From Aureispira sp. CCB-E (GTDB lineage: Bacteria > Bacteroidota > Bacteroidia > Chitinophagales > Saprospiraceae), in contig NZ_CP133671.1 in assembly GCF_031326345.1 (NCBI RefSeq), positions 5,394,001 through 5,458,000 of the forward strand: 64,000 nucleotides of DNA, written 5' to 3'. A model generated the notes under the pieces. That model was not told where the DNA came from. It was given only the letters and a program-made list of their open reading frames with translations, and searched no databases. This document shows, one piece after another, positions 27,325 through 37,204 of this stretch. How positions within the stretch are numbered: position 1 is the first letter of the stretch; each line of letters opens with the position of its first letter. The translations under genes were made by a program, and so were the position numbers.

Positions 27325-29421
27325 CTACTCTTGTTGTAATTCAACAACAATAAAATTAACTCGTCGTTGGCTTGCCGCCTCTACACTATAAATAGAATTT
27401 CGTGGATCATCAATATCGTCACTAATTCCCGCAGGAGCTTTTCCTTCCCCCAAAGGAAGTTCCTTCAAAGAAAGCTGTCCATTATCCAAGTATTTTTTGA
27501 GCCCCCCCTCTTTGTATGCCAGCATATCCTTCATAACACTCACGATGCGACGATTTGCTAGTGCTTTGTTATAAGCAGCAGAGGCACGAGGAGAGGTATA
27601 GCCTTGAATGGCAATTTCTAATTTAAAATCATTTTCCATTGCAGTAATTAACTCATCAAAAAACAAGTGCATTTTTTTATAGTTTCCTTGTACCTTATTA
27701 TCAAAGAAATCGTCAATATTATCTGCAATTTGTTCTTGAATTGATTTGTTGTATTGAGGTACGTGTTCTTTTTTATACTTACTTCGCATTCCTGCATACT
27801 TGGTATACGTACTAGAATAAGACGTTTCTAAATCTCTTGGTTCGTTATTATGAAAATACAAAGCCAAAGGCAATAGCTTATTCAATTCATCCAAAGTAAC
27901 TTGAACCGTTTCTTCTATAACTGTCTCTACTGGCTCTGGTGTTGGTACTGGGATTGGGATCGGCTCTGGCTCTACAATAGACACTGGTTCTGGCTCTGGC
28001 GTTGGGTCAGATAAGACCAAAGGTGGTTCAGGTTCTGGCTTTGGACGAACAGGAGGAAACTCTGGCAATTTCAATTCGTAAATATCATTGCAACAAGACT
28101 CGCCTGTCAGTATCTGCGATCCAGGGCGGTTACTAGCAAAATACCCTGTAGAATCATCAGGATTAATAATAAAATAAATATCATTGGCGGCACTATTCAG
28201 AGGAATACCGATGTTAATTGGTTCATCAAACTCTCCGTCAATTATATTAGCATGAAAAACATCGAAGCCTCCTAAACCTGGGCGATGCGAAGAGCTAAAA
28301 TAAAGGGATTGTGTTGTATTGTGAAAGAATGGAGATACTTCATCCCCTATTGTATTGATATTTTCTCCTAAGTTTCGAGCTTCTCCGTATTCATTTTCGC
28401 CCAAAACTTCAGCCATCCAAATATCTTTTTTGCCGACTCCTCCTTTTCGTTCAGATACAAAATACAAAACCTCTTTGTTGCGCACGCTATCAAAACCAAT
28501 AGCAGGATGTGTACACGTCACCCCTTCTACATTGATATTTTCAGGTAACTTAACGGCTTCTCCCCAATCATTTTTCCCTTTTTTGGGGCAATAATATATT
28601 TGGCAAATCATTTTTTCCTTCCGTTCATCGTAGTCGCACTTAGTCAGATATAACTTCGTACCATCCAAATTCAAGTTGGAATTTCCTGAATTTTCATATT
28701 TTAAGTTAAGATTTTTGTTTTTGGATTGTTCAAAACGGCTTTGTCCTCTATTATCAGCAGTCATAATTTTGCCCACTAGTGTTTGCCCTTTTCCAACTAC
28801 TTTTCCTCGTGTCAATTCACGTTCAAACCTCAAAGAAGAATAATACAGTGTCTCTCCTACCAAATGAGGCGAAAAATCAGAATATTTTGTATTAACATCT
28901 CCACTCAGATGAATAATTTTAGAGGTTCGGTCTGGGTTTTCTACCAATTCTAGGGCTAAATAACACCCTTTTAATTCATGGTCTGCTTCCAATTGCAAAT
29001 ACGTTAACTCTATCCCCTTCACCTCCATTGCCAAAAACTCTTTGAAATACTTTATAGCCTCTTCATACTTTCCGTTGTGTTTCAAACAATAAGCGTAATA
29101 ATAATCTATCTCAGGGTATTTGTCAGCATATTCTCCTGTTGCCACCAAGCCATAGTACTCCTGTGCTCTAGCATAGTTATAACTTCTTCGACAACTTTCT
29201 GCATAATAAAATTGATGCATGGCTAACTTGCTGCCTGACAATTTTAAATCTTTAGCAGAGAAAACGGCTTTATAAATATCTGCTGCTTCGTAATAATCTT
29301 TGGATTTGTATTCTTTTTCTGCGGCGGCTGGTGTTCTGACCTTTTTTTGAGCCAATAAAAGAACTTGGCTCATGAGCAGCAAACTAGTTGCCAATAATTT
29401 TGGATAAATGGATACTTGCAT
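27325..29421 (-). CDS. OmpA-family outer-membrane protein with TPR and PD40 beta-propeller
   Basis: A 698-aa exported protein (signal peptide MQVSIYPKLLATSLLLMSQVLLLAQ). Residues about 35-165 are TPR-like helices, 180-450 a PD40/WD40-like propeller (YYSSLRFEREL, YFVSERKGGVGKKDIWMAE, LYFSSSHRPGLGGFDVFHA, GYFASNRPGS), then a Pro/Glu-rich linker (455-510) and an OmpA/MotB peptidoglycan-binding domain (LEIAIQGYTSPRASAAYN, LANRRIVSVMKDML, RRVNFIVVEL). This architecture is common in Bacteroidota and includes the T9SS component PorE and other envelope anchors. PorE-like function is possible but cannot be assigned from sequence alone. Transcribed alone, with its own terminator. Confidence 0.88.
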   Translation of the reverse strand: MQVSIYPKLLATSLLLMSQVLLLAQKKVRTPAAAEKEYKSKDYYEAADIYKAVFSAKDLKLSGSKLAMHQFYYAESCRRSYNYARAQEYYGLVATGEYADKYPEIDYYYAYCLKHNGKYEEAIKYFKEFLAMEVKGIELTYLQLEADHELKGCYLALELVENPDRTSKIIHLSGDVNTKYSDFSPHLVGETLYYSSLRFERELTRGKVVGKGQTLVGKIMTADNRGQSRFEQSKNKNLNLKYENSGNSNLNLDGTKLYLTKCDYDERKEKMICQIYYCPKKGKNDWGEAVKLPENINVEGVTCTHPAIGFDSVRNKEVLYFVSERKGGVGKKDIWMAEVLGENEYGEARNLGENINTIGDEVSPFFHNTTQSLYFSSSHRPGLGGFDVFHANIIDGEFDEPINIGIPLNSAANDIYFIINPDDSTGYFASNRPGSQILTGESCCNDIYELKLPEFPPVRPKPEPEPPLVLSDPTPEPEPVSIVEPEPIPIPVPTPEPVETVIEETVQVTLDELNKLLPLALYFHNNEPRDLETSYSSTYTKYAGMRSKYKKEHVPQYNKSIQEQIADNIDDFFDNKVQGNYKKMHLFFDELITAMENDFKLEIAIQGYTSPRASAAYNKALANRRIVSVMKDMLAYKEGGLKKYLDNGQLSLKELPLGEGKAPAGISDDIDDPRNSIYSVEAASQRRVNFIVVELQQE

Positions 29422-29820
29422 CGTAATTATTTAATAGTTTGGGATTCGATTTAAAGTTCAATAACTAACCTCAAAATACAGTCGTTCACTAATTGCATTC
29501 CTTGGTGAACATAGGGTGCTGTATTCCATACAATTCTCCTCTATTTGGCTATACGTTATAAGCCATTATATTTGAAGTATACTGACTACTTGATATAGTA
29601 GTTGATAGTTATTGCTGATTTATTCTTTTGCAAAAATAATGCAAAAAAAACAATCAAACATCTATTAATCAATTTATTCCAACTCCAATCTCTTTTTAGC
29701 CTTTCTGAATAACAGTAGCGAACTGCGCTGCGTGTTTTCAACAAACGATTGTCTAAATGACAATTGTCTTTTGTAGACACTATATAGTCGTTCACGACGC
29801 TTAGGAACAAAGTTCCTTAT
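29422..29820. other. Intergenic region with a dispersed repeat copy
   Basis: About 400 bp between same-strand genes. It contains TTTCAACAAACGATTG at 29736-29751, preceded by GAACTGCGCTGCG, a copy of the dispersed motif also seen at 16644, 30277 and 42033. A 74-codon minus-strand frame here lacks coding character. Confidence 0.5.
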
Positions 29821-30081
29821 TTATTTAGCCAAAACTTTAGCTATAAAAAGTACTACAATAGCACCAAAAGTAGAGCTAACGATATCCATTAAAATAGAAC
29901 CACTTCGAATTCCCAAAACACCTCCATCTACTTGCAATACCTTAAACAAAAAAGTACCAACAAAAGCGCCGATAATTCCTAAAATAATATTCATCAAAAT
30001 TCCCATACCACGACCTTTCATTAAGCTGCTAGCAATCCATCCTGCCAAGCCACCAATAATCAATGTATACAACAAACTCAT
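29821..30081 (-). CDS. GlsB/YeaQ/YmgE family small membrane protein
   Basis: An 86-aa hydrophobic protein with three predicted helices. The family motifs are obvious: LYTLIIGGLAGWIASSLMKG, GMGILMNIILGIIGAFVGT and STFGAIVVLFIAKVL, with Gly-rich helix packing. These transglycosylase-associated family proteins are linked to stress responses in several bacteria, but the molecular role is unsettled. The gene is short, isolated and without a clear terminator. Confidence 0.92.
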   Translation of the reverse strand: MSLLYTLIIGGLAGWIASSLMKGRGMGILMNIILGIIGAFVGTFLFKVLQVDGGVLGIRSGSILMDIVSSTFGAIVVLFIAKVLAK

Positions 30082-30264
30082 AATAATTCTTTTTTTTGTT
30101 ATTATAATAGTCTAACTAATGCTTGCGTTCCTAAAATCGTTATCGCTTAGTTACCAAAAAGATAAAAACACATTCATATTCAACTGATAATCAAAGCTTA
30201 AAGCAAAACACAACAAAAGTACAATTTATTAATTATCAACTATGTAGCACTCACAAAATACCAC

Positions 30265-30290
30265 ATAGTAGCAGCGCAACGAACTATTGA
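30265..30290 (+). repeat. Copy of a dispersed intergenic repeat
   Basis: ATAGTAGCAGCGCA (30265-30278), overlapping CAACGAACTATTGA (30277-30290). The first 14 bases recur exactly, inverted, at 62604-62617; the second part matches the cores at 16644, 29736, 42033 and 63875. Confidence 0.5.
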
Positions 30291-30338
30291 CTTTTAAGGA
30301 GTTAAGAATTAAATACAAAGCCCCACAAAGTATCAAGG

Positions 30339-30917
30339 TTAATACAATCCATTTTTAGATTCTCTAAACTTGGTATAAATATCCATATCGTAAAAAACAC
30401 CTTCAAAATACATTCTATCCTTAAAATGACCTTCTCGTACAAAGCCCAATTGTTCTAATAAAAATACAGCGCTACGATTGTTAGAATCTACCTTTGCTTC
30501 AATAGTATGCAATCCAAGTTCCTTGAATCCATAATCAATAATCTGTTTAACAGCTTCATAGGCAACTCCTACTCCCCAATATCTAGGACTCAAAGCACCT
30601 CCAATTTCAGCTCTTAAATTATCCTTTTCTATTCGATTAAAACCACAGGTTCCTATGATTTTGTCACCATCTCGAATAACCGCTGCCCAACATAGCATTT
30701 CTTGTTTTTTATAGGCATCCTCAATGTGTTGAATCAAACTTTCAACTTCTTCCAACGAAGTTGGCTTTTTCTTGGCAATATATCGCAATACCAAATCATC
30801 GGTTTGCATATCAAAAATCTGTGGTGCATCGCCCATTTCAATTGGGCGCATTGTTAGTCGTTTGCTTTTTAAAATGGGGAACTCGACAAAAGGGGCTTCG
30901 TTAATTTTTTTAGTCAT
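30339..30917 (-). CDS. GNAT N-acetyltransferase, RimJ/RimL type
   Basis: A 192-aa GNAT protein of the Acetyltransf_3 branch: LKSKRLTMRPIEMGDAPQIF at the start, GDKIIGTCGFNRIEKDN in the middle, the acetyl-CoA loop RYWGVGVAYEAVKQIIDYGF (the R/Q-x-x-G-x-A variant), and VDSNNRSAVFLLEQLGFVRE near the end. Such enzymes acetylate ribosomal protein N-termini, other proteins or small molecules; which one cannot be told. Divergent from trmD. Confidence 0.9.
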   Translation of the reverse strand: MTKKINEAPFVEFPILKSKRLTMRPIEMGDAPQIFDMQTDDLVLRYIAKKKPTSLEEVESLIQHIEDAYKKQEMLCWAAVIRDGDKIIGTCGFNRIEKDNLRAEIGGALSPRYWGVGVAYEAVKQIIDYGFKELGLHTIEAKVDSNNRSAVFLLEQLGFVREGHFKDRMYFEGVFYDMDIYTKFRESKNGLY

Positions 30918-31217
30918 GTATATATCTGTGACTTTCTTTGTTTATAGGTGTTTTGCCTGATAGGCTGTTTAATATCGCTTTTATACGTTTAAAGTTACCA
31001 AATAGATTATGAATAGTTCATTTAAAACCCAAAATATTACTTTAAAATTCCCTATTCTTTCACATCTTATCTTTTTTCTATAATTTTGTGGTTGGTTTCT
31101 CAAACAATGATTTGCTACAACCATCCATGTTAGTAGTATCTGTGCCCAATAAGTAATTGAGTACAATATATTCCTAGCATTAACAACACCAGACAATTTT
31201 CATCAAAACAAAACATC

Positions 31218-31892
31218 ATGCGTATAGATATCATTTCTGCCGTTCCTAGCCTAATGGAAAGTCCATTTGCTCACTCAATCATGCAACGCGCACAGGATAA
31301 AGGCTTGCTAGAAATTGTTTTACATGACTTAAGAACGTATGGAATTGGCAAGCACAAGCAAATTGATGATTATCAATTTGGAGGCGGAGCAGGTATGGTT
31401 ATGATGGTAGAACCAATCGCCAATGTCATTGAATCGCTAAAAGCAGAGCGAGACTATGACGAAATTATCTATATGACACCTGATGGAGAACGCTTGGAGC
31501 AAAAACATTGTAATCAATTGTCTCTCAAAGAGAATTTAATCATTTTATGTGGTCATTACAAAGGAGTAGATCAAAGGGTTAGAGACTTGTATATTACCAA
31601 AGAAATCTCCATCGGTGATTTTGTGCTATCGGGAGGAGAATTGCCCGCAGCTGTCTTGGTTGATTCTATAGGTCGTCTCTTGCCTGGCGTACTTAATGAT
31701 GAATCGTCGGCTTTGTTTGATTCTTTTCAAGACAATTTGTTAGCGCCACCTGTTTACACACGCCCTGCGGATTATAAAGGGCATAAAATTCCAGATATTT
31801 TATTATCTGGTCACAAACGAAAGATTGAAGACTGGCGAGACGAACAAGCTTATTTAAGAACTCAAAAGCTACGTCCTGACCTATTAGACTAA
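31218..31892 (+). CDS. trmD: tRNA (guanine-N1-)-methyltransferase
   Basis: TrmD methylates G37 of tRNAs with SAM, preventing frameshifts. The SPOUT trefoil-knot markers are present: [28 protein letters not shown] and [16 protein letters not shown], with [19 protein letters not shown] near the C-terminus. 224 aa is close to the usual length. It is not in the common rpsP-rimM-trmD-rplS operon; neighbours are unrelated. Confidence 0.97.
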   Translation: MRIDIISAVPSLMESPFAHSIMQRAQDKGLLEIVLHDLRTYGIGKHKQIDDYQFGGGAGMVMMVEPIANVIESLKAERDYDEIIYMTPDGERLEQKHCNQLSLKENLIILCGHYKGVDQRVRDLYITKEISIGDFVLSGGELPAAVLVDSIGRLLPGVLNDESSALFDSFQDNLLAPPVYTRPADYKGHKIPDILLSGHKRKIEDWRDEQAYLRTQKLRPDLLD

Positions 31893-32184
31893 TAGGTTAA
31901 GACAAGAATACAAACAACTATTTTATAATAATTTATCCACAACAAAACATTCCATACAGCGTACAAAAGTACACTATTTATGGTATGACAGTATTTAATT
32001 TTTGATATTTATCTGAGGCATTATTAGAAAGAAGTCAAGGGGTAACTTTTAACAATTTTTCTTTTTAATTCTTCATTTCAACAAAATTCATGTAATTTGC
32101 CTTTCCAGATAAGATTAATTCAGACAATAAGCTATATCATTGTTAATAACACTTAATCACAAAGACACTTTCTTAGAAGAATAA

Positions 32185-32970
32185 ATGAATGTTGTAACCC
32201 TAACAACGGATTTTGGATGGCGGGACTACTGCGTGGGAGTTATAAAGGGTAACATCCTATCACAAGGCATACCTGTTATTTTCGCAGATATTACACATGA
32301 TATTGAAAACTACAATATCGTGCAGGCATCCTATATTCTAAAAAATGCCTATAAAAGCTTTCCTAAAGGTACAATTCATTTGATTTCGGTCAACAATTTT
32401 TATAAAAAACACCCTCGATTTTTAGCTATCTTACACGATGGTCATTATTTCATAGGACCTGATAATGGCATTTTCTCACTTATGTTTTCAACGCCTCTTC
32501 AACAGGTTTATGAGTTAGATTACTCTATTGGTAACGCTGTTTTTGGAGTGAAAGAAATTTTTGCTAAAGCCATTGGTTTTATTTTAAAAGGCAAGCCATT
32601 CAAAGACATTGGCAAACCAGCCAAAGATATCTTAGAACGTTTATCCTTGCGCCCAATTACAGGAAAAGATCAAATTAGAGGCTCGGTCATCCATATTGAT
32701 AATTACAAAAATGTTATCCTGAATATAGATCGACCACTTTTTGACCGAATTCGACAAAAGCGTGATTTTGAGATTTACTTTAAGCGATACGATCCAATTA
32801 CCACGATTAGCAAAAATTATGCGGATGTTCCTGTTGGTGAAGTCCTTTGCTTGTTTAACTCGTCAGGCTTACTGGAAATTGCTGTGAATATGGATAAAGC
32901 AGCGACTTTGTTTGGACTAGAAGTAGACGAAGCCATTCAAATTGATTTTCTTATCCCTGAAATTGATTGA
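32185..32970 (+). CDS. S-adenosyl-L-methionine hydrolase (SAM hydroxide adenosyltransferase, DUF62)
   Basis: A 261-aa member of the fluorinase/duf62 family, which in most bacteria hydrolyses SAM to adenosine and methionine. The N-terminal VTLTTDFGWRDYCVGVIKG has the conserved Asp and the second Asp before VG; FADITHDIENYNIVQASYIL and FPKGTIHLISV follow. GPDNGIFSLMF and the C-terminal beta-barrel with VIHIDNYKNVILNI are typical. It lacks the loop that marks halogenases as far as can be seen. Monocistronic by spacing. Confidence 0.9.
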   Translation: MNVVTLTTDFGWRDYCVGVIKGNILSQGIPVIFADITHDIENYNIVQASYILKNAYKSFPKGTIHLISVNNFYKKHPRFLAILHDGHYFIGPDNGIFSLMFSTPLQQVYELDYSIGNAVFGVKEIFAKAIGFILKGKPFKDIGKPAKDILERLSLRPITGKDQIRGSVIHIDNYKNVILNIDRPLFDRIRQKRDFEIYFKRYDPITTISKNYADVPVGEVLCLFNSSGLLEIAVNMDKAATLFGLEVDEAIQIDFLIPEID

Positions 32971-33324
32971 TAAGAACTTCCCTTTCTATCCTTCATCCTA
33001 AAGCTATCTTAGTAGTTGCAATCCTTGTAGATTAGGTACTCTATAATAGAAATCTAAATCCTAAGAACACTTCCTCAAAAATAATAATTGTTTAATCTTT
33101 GCGGCATTTAATCTACTGACAATAAACAAACTGTATCAGATACACTTTATTTTTAAGTTCTTGTCTTTATCAAAAACCTTACCAAGTAGGACAATAAAGT
33201 CAAAAAAAAATGTATTTTTAGGCTTATAATGGTAACTTTTAAATGCTATTCTGCGTTTAACAAATAACACCACGCTAAAAAAAACTCAGATAACAAGTCC
33301 TACTCAATTAAAAACTACAGTTTT
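32971..33324. other. Intergenic region upstream of rpoN
   Basis: About 350 bp without a gene. AATCTTTG at 33094-33101 resembles the Bacteroidota -7 element (TAnnTTTG), but I could not find a matching -33 TTTG, so a promoter is only possible. Confidence 0.4.
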
Positions 33325-34869
33325 ATGTTAAAGCAAAATCTTTCACAAAAACAGATACAAAAGTTATCTCCTCAACAAATACAGTTGATGAAGTTACTTC
33401 AGGTACCAACCGTCATGCTTGAACAAAGAATTCAAGAAGAGTTGGAGGCTAATCCTGCCTTGGAAGATTCAAAAGATGATTTGAACAAAGAGGAAGAAGA
33501 AGCACTAACTGATGATTTTATTGATGATGAAGCTTATGGTACTGACAAAAACGATAAAGACGAAGACATCAACGAGGAAGCAGAACGTCAAGAAGATAAC
33601 TCTCTAGAGGAATATTTAGAGGATTATATGAACGATGACGAGCCTTCTTATAAATATGAAATTAACAATCATTCGGCAGATGATGAGGAAAAAACCATTC
33701 CTATTGCTATTGAAAGTTCTTTTCACGAACACATGGAACGCCAATTGGGGTTGCTAGACTTGGATGAAGAAGAGGAAAAAATTGCCGATCAAATTATTGG
33801 GAGTATTGATGAAGATGGCTACTTGAGAAGGGAACCGATTGCGATTACAGACGATTTGGCATTTGCTCACAACCTTATCGTCTCTGAAGAGGATGTTTTA
33901 AAAGTGCTAAAAAAAGTTCAAACATTCGAACCTGCTGGAATTGGAGCACAAAATTTACAAGAATGCTTAATGCTTCAATTAGAACGCAAGATCTTGTCTA
34001 GAGATGTTACCGAAAACTATAGTGAAGAGGATGTAAAATATCTGCAATTAGCACACACTATTATTGACAAATACTTTGAAGAGTTTTCTAAAAAACATTA
34101 TAATAAATTATTGCGTCAACTTTCTCTCTATCGAGATGATCTTAGATTGGCAACAGAAGAAATTCTAAAATTAAATCCCAAACCTGGGGCTGTCTATGCG
34201 CCGTCTTCTAATCTAAAAAAACAATACATTGTTCCTGATTTTATCATTGAGACCAAAAACGGAGAACTAGAATTGTCTCTAAATAATAGAAATGCTCCTG
34301 AATTGCGTGTTAACAATCAGTACAAAGAAATGTTAAGTGCTTATAGCGCTGACAAGAAAAATAAAGTTCAACGGGAAGCAGCCATGTTTGTCAAACAAAA
34401 AATCGATGCCGCCCGATGGTTCATTGATGCCATTAAACAACGTCAGAATACCATGATGAAAACGATGTACACCATCATGCAATATCAATATGATTTCTTT
34501 CTGACTGGCGATGAAAAGCGTCTTCGTCCAATGATTTTAAAAGACATTGCAGAAATTACAGGTTTAGATATTTCTACGGTTTCTCGTGTTGCGAATAGCA
34601 AATATGTTCAAACAGAATTTGGAACAAAAAGCTTAAAAGAGTTTTTCTCAGAATCACTGCAAACAACGTCAGGAGAAGAGGTTTCTACAAGAGAAGTTAA
34701 AAAGATTTTGACAGAAATTATTTCTACAGAAAACAAGCGCAAACCATTTTCTGACGAGAAATTAAAAAATATGCTGCAAGCAAAGGGTTACAATATAGCT
34801 CGTCGTACTGTTGCTAAATATAGAGAACAACTAGGCATCCCTGTTGCCCGTTTGCGCAAAGAAATTTAA
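33325..34869 (+). CDS. rpoN: RNA polymerase sigma-54 factor
   Basis: RpoN directs RNA polymerase to -24/-12 promoters that need an activator ATPase. Region I is Gln/Leu-rich (LSQKQIQKLSPQQIQLMKLL), followed by the acidic region II (about residues 48-125). The core-binding domain includes LREPIAITDD-like and QTFEPAGIGAQNLQECL motifs, then the HTH DIAEITGLDISTVSRVANSKY and the C-terminal RpoN box ARRTVAKYREQLGIP. Length 514 aa is typical. No activator of the NtrC type is in this window. A 15-bp hairpin lies just downstream. Confidence 0.96.
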   Translation: MLKQNLSQKQIQKLSPQQIQLMKLLQVPTVMLEQRIQEELEANPALEDSKDDLNKEEEEALTDDFIDDEAYGTDKNDKDEDINEEAERQEDNSLEEYLEDYMNDDEPSYKYEINNHSADDEEKTIPIAIESSFHEHMERQLGLLDLDEEEEKIADQIIGSIDEDGYLRREPIAITDDLAFAHNLIVSEEDVLKVLKKVQTFEPAGIGAQNLQECLMLQLERKILSRDVTENYSEEDVKYLQLAHTIIDKYFEEFSKKHYNKLLRQLSLYRDDLRLATEEILKLNPKPGAVYAPSSNLKKQYIVPDFIIETKNGELELSLNNRNAPELRVNNQYKEMLSAYSADKKNKVQREAAMFVKQKIDAARWFIDAIKQRQNTMMKTMYTIMQYQYDFFLTGDEKRLRPMILKDIAEITGLDISTVSRVANSKYVQTEFGTKSLKEFFSESLQTTSGEEVSTREVKKILTEIISTENKRKPFSDEKLKNMLQAKGYNIARRTVAKYREQLGIPVARLRKEI

Positions 34870-34895
34870 CCCTCCTTTCCAATACTAGTTAATTA

Positions 34896-34934
34896 ATATT
34901 GTCCGCTAAAATGTTATCCTTTAGCGGACAATAT
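34896..34934. terminator. Perfect 15-bp inverted repeat after rpoN
   Basis: ATATTGTCCGCTAAA (34896-34910) and TTTAGCGGACAATAT (34920-34934) pair perfectly around a 9-nt loop, 27 bp after the rpoN stop and 57 bp before the AraC-family start. No T-run follows on either strand, so it is an atypical terminator or possibly a regulator binding site. Confidence 0.55.
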
Positions 34935-34990
34935 ACGTTCCTTGCTTGATTTTGGCAAACTACTTTAATATAAGTACTATATTTTAGCCA

Positions 34991-35929
34991 ATGCTTATTT
35001 CTCAATTTCCCAATATAAATTGGCTCAAACGTCAAATCAAACATCAATTCCAAAACCAAAAAGGTCCCAATGGTGTTCACCTCCCGACGGCAGGATGGCC
35101 AACCGTTTTGTTGCATACAACAGCCTCAAAAACAATTCGTGAAGATATTGAAGGTCCTCTTTCAATTTTCATGAATGTACAAGGGCAATCTATTATTCGC
35201 GTTGAGAAACATCAAGTTTTGATTAAGGACAATGCCTACGTTCTGACCAATAACAAAGCACGCTACGATTTGATTCTTCCTAATAGGAATGCGACGGAGG
35301 TTTTTAACATCCATTTTGGAACTCAATTCCTAAAAGATGCTAGTTCTTGGTTGTATCACACTTCAGGCAGATTACTAGATGATCCTTTTGACTCTAATAC
35401 TCCTCTTCCTTCTTTCCAATTAAAAGCGACTTGGCGTAGCTCAACATTTAATCGATTGGTAACTCAACTACAAAAACTATATCTAATTGACACAACACCC
35501 ACTGAAGCAAAGGAAGTGGCATTGTTGGCACTTTTTGAATACATTGTTTTAAACCAACAACAGCAGGATAAGTCCATTCAATTCCTAAAAAACACTAAAA
35601 AAAGTACTAAGGTCGAACTTCTAAGGCGATTGTATCTGGCGGTTGATTACATTTATGCTTATTATAACGCTCCTCTTCAATTAGAAGAACTTGCTCAAAT
35701 TAGTTGCTTATCCAAATATCATTTTTTGCGTTCGTTCAAACAAGCTTTTGGAGTGGCACCTCACCAATTTATTCAACAAATTAGATTTCAAAAAGCATTG
35801 TATTTATTACAAAACAGTTCTGCTAACCTCCAAGAAATTGCCTTTGCAATTGGTTTAGAAAATGCTAGTTCCCTAAGTAGGATGGTTTATAAGATAAGTG
35901 GTTCTTACCCCAGTACGCACAGAAAATAG
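34991..35929 (+). CDS. AraC family transcriptional regulator
   Basis: A 312-aa protein. The N-terminal about 200 residues look like a cupin-type sensor (VHLPTAGWPTVLLHTT, FMNVQGQSIIRVEKHQVL, YDLILPNRNATEVFNIHF). The C-terminal pair of helix-turn-helices is clear: LQLEELAQISCLSKYHFLRS, FKQAFGVAPHQFIQQIRFQK and LQEIAFAIGLENASSLSRMV. The ligand is unknown. The membrane-protein gene at 36125 follows in the same direction and may be its target or part of its unit; the perfect palindrome at 34896-34934 lies in its upstream region. Confidence 0.92.
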   Translation: MLISQFPNINWLKRQIKHQFQNQKGPNGVHLPTAGWPTVLLHTTASKTIREDIEGPLSIFMNVQGQSIIRVEKHQVLIKDNAYVLTNNKARYDLILPNRNATEVFNIHFGTQFLKDASSWLYHTSGRLLDDPFDSNTPLPSFQLKATWRSSTFNRLVTQLQKLYLIDTTPTEAKEVALLALFEYIVLNQQQQDKSIQFLKNTKKSTKVELLRRLYLAVDYIYAYYNAPLQLEELAQISCLSKYHFLRSFKQAFGVAPHQFIQQIRFQKALYLLQNSSANLQEIAFAIGLENASSLSRMVYKISGSYPSTHRK

Positions 35930-36124
35930 TAGTCTAATCCCCTGCCTTAGAGCTTTCTTAGTTTTAATCCATTCATCAAAAATAGCAATTTTGGTCATGG
36001 TCTCTTTCTGCCAATTGGTCGATATTTGTAGTATTAACTTAGTACTCTGTAATAATGAAAAAAACTTACGTTACAGGGCACTTAGTATTGTTAATCATTT
36101 TTTTTATAAAAAAACAAATACGCG

Positions 36125-36835
36125 ATGACTTATCTTTTTGCAGCACAGCTAGGCTTTATAGCACTAACTATTATTTGGCTAATTTTAATTTATATTCAAC
36201 TAAAAAAAAGCAGCGCCCATTTGGGAACAGAAATACAGCAAAACATTTTAAGAAAATATAGTATCGGCATTAGCGTATGGTTCCTCTTCATATCCACATT
36301 ATCTATCCTAGGTGTTTTTTCTGATTTTTCGACTCTTCCCCCTCGACTTCCTTTTGCTCTAGCATTTCCTATATTAGTTCTTATATATTTGCTAATGCGC
36401 TTCGAGCATCTAGATAGTATTCTAAAACATACGCCTCCTAAATGGTTTCTAAACATTCAGTTCTTTCGATTTTTTGTAGAAATTCTATTGTGGTTTTTAT
36501 TCTTAGCAGAAACGTTGCCGCAACGAATGACATTTGAAGGATATAACTTCGATATCATAGCTGGTGTAACTGGACCTATTTTTGCCTATTGGTGTTTTGC
36601 CAACCAACGACAAAAACAACAACTAGCCATTATTTGGAATATTCTAGGCTTGTTATTCCTAATCAATATTGTATCCATTGCCTTAATGACAATGCCAACT
36701 CCTTTACAAGTATTCCAAGAAGATAATACAATCATAGGTACTTTTCCAATGCCTCTGTTACCGACTATTTTAGTTCCTATTGCCTATTATATGCATGTTT
36801 TTTCTTTGCGACAACTCTTAAAAACAGCTCGTTGA
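36125..36835 (+). CDS. Conserved multi-pass membrane protein, unknown function
   Basis: A 236-aa protein with six or seven predicted membrane helices, including LGFIALTIIWLILIYIQL, GISVWFLFISTLSILGVF, LPFALAFPILVLIYLLM, FFVEILLWFLFLAETL, IIWNILGLLFLINIVSIAL and PLLPTILVPIAYYMHVF. I recognise no catalytic or transport motif. It follows the AraC-family gene by about 195 bp on the same strand and ends before a strong terminator. Confidence 0.75.
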   Translation: MTYLFAAQLGFIALTIIWLILIYIQLKKSSAHLGTEIQQNILRKYSIGISVWFLFISTLSILGVFSDFSTLPPRLPFALAFPILVLIYLLMRFEHLDSILKHTPPKWFLNIQFFRFFVEILLWFLFLAETLPQRMTFEGYNFDIIAGVTGPIFAYWCFANQRQKQQLAIIWNILGLLFLINIVSIALMTMPTPLQVFQEDNTIIGTFPMPLLPTILVPIAYYMHVFSLRQLLKTAR

Positions 36836-36940
36836 GATCGATCAATAGTGAACTAGTTAGCCCTAGTAATACAAAAGTCATAAATTACGAGCGTAGTAGG
36901 ATAGCAGATTAGTACTTGAAGAAAACAGAGCATTTTTAGA

Positions 36941-36987
36941 AAAGCAATTATTTTGGATTCATTCAAAATAATTGCTTTATTTTTTTA
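36941..36987 (+). terminator. Strong Rho-independent terminator
   Basis: A perfect 15-bp inverted repeat, AAAGCAATTATTTTG (36941-36955) and CAAAATAATTGCTTT (36964-36978), with an 8-nt loop and a T-run on the plus strand. It ends the transcript of the membrane-protein gene. Confidence 0.9.
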
Positions 36988-37079
36988 CATATTTCTACAA
37001 TCGCTCTAAATAAAGCATCTCAAATACTTTGTTAAGGAATTGTAAACTTCATTTAACAAATTAAAAATATAGTTTTCAT

Positions 37080-37108
37080 TTTGAGTTTATAATCAAACTG
37101 TTTCTTTG
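37080..37108 (+). promoter_or_regulatory. Candidate Bacteroidota-type promoter for the beta-helix lipoprotein
   Basis: TTTG at 37080-37083 and TTTCTTTG at 37101-37108 (consensus TAnnTTTG) are 17 bp apart and 97 bp before the ATG at 37205. The spacing is near the 19 bp usual for this phylum, and the site lies just past the previous terminator. Inferred by pattern only. Confidence 0.4.
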
Positions 37109-37204
37109 CACCAAATTAAGGCTTGAGGTAAATACAACACGAGCCCCTTTTTAAACAAAATATACTATTAGTCAACAAGTTATTAATTATTCAAACAAAA
37201 CAAA

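Noticed and set aside
29586-29810. 74-codon minus-strand ORF upstream of the GlsB-like gene's downstream region
   Set aside because: It runs through a dispersed repeat copy and has no coding character.
30981-31196. 71-codon minus-strand ORF between GNAT and trmD
   Set aside because: Intergenic AT-rich frame with no motif; the space is needed for two divergent promoters.
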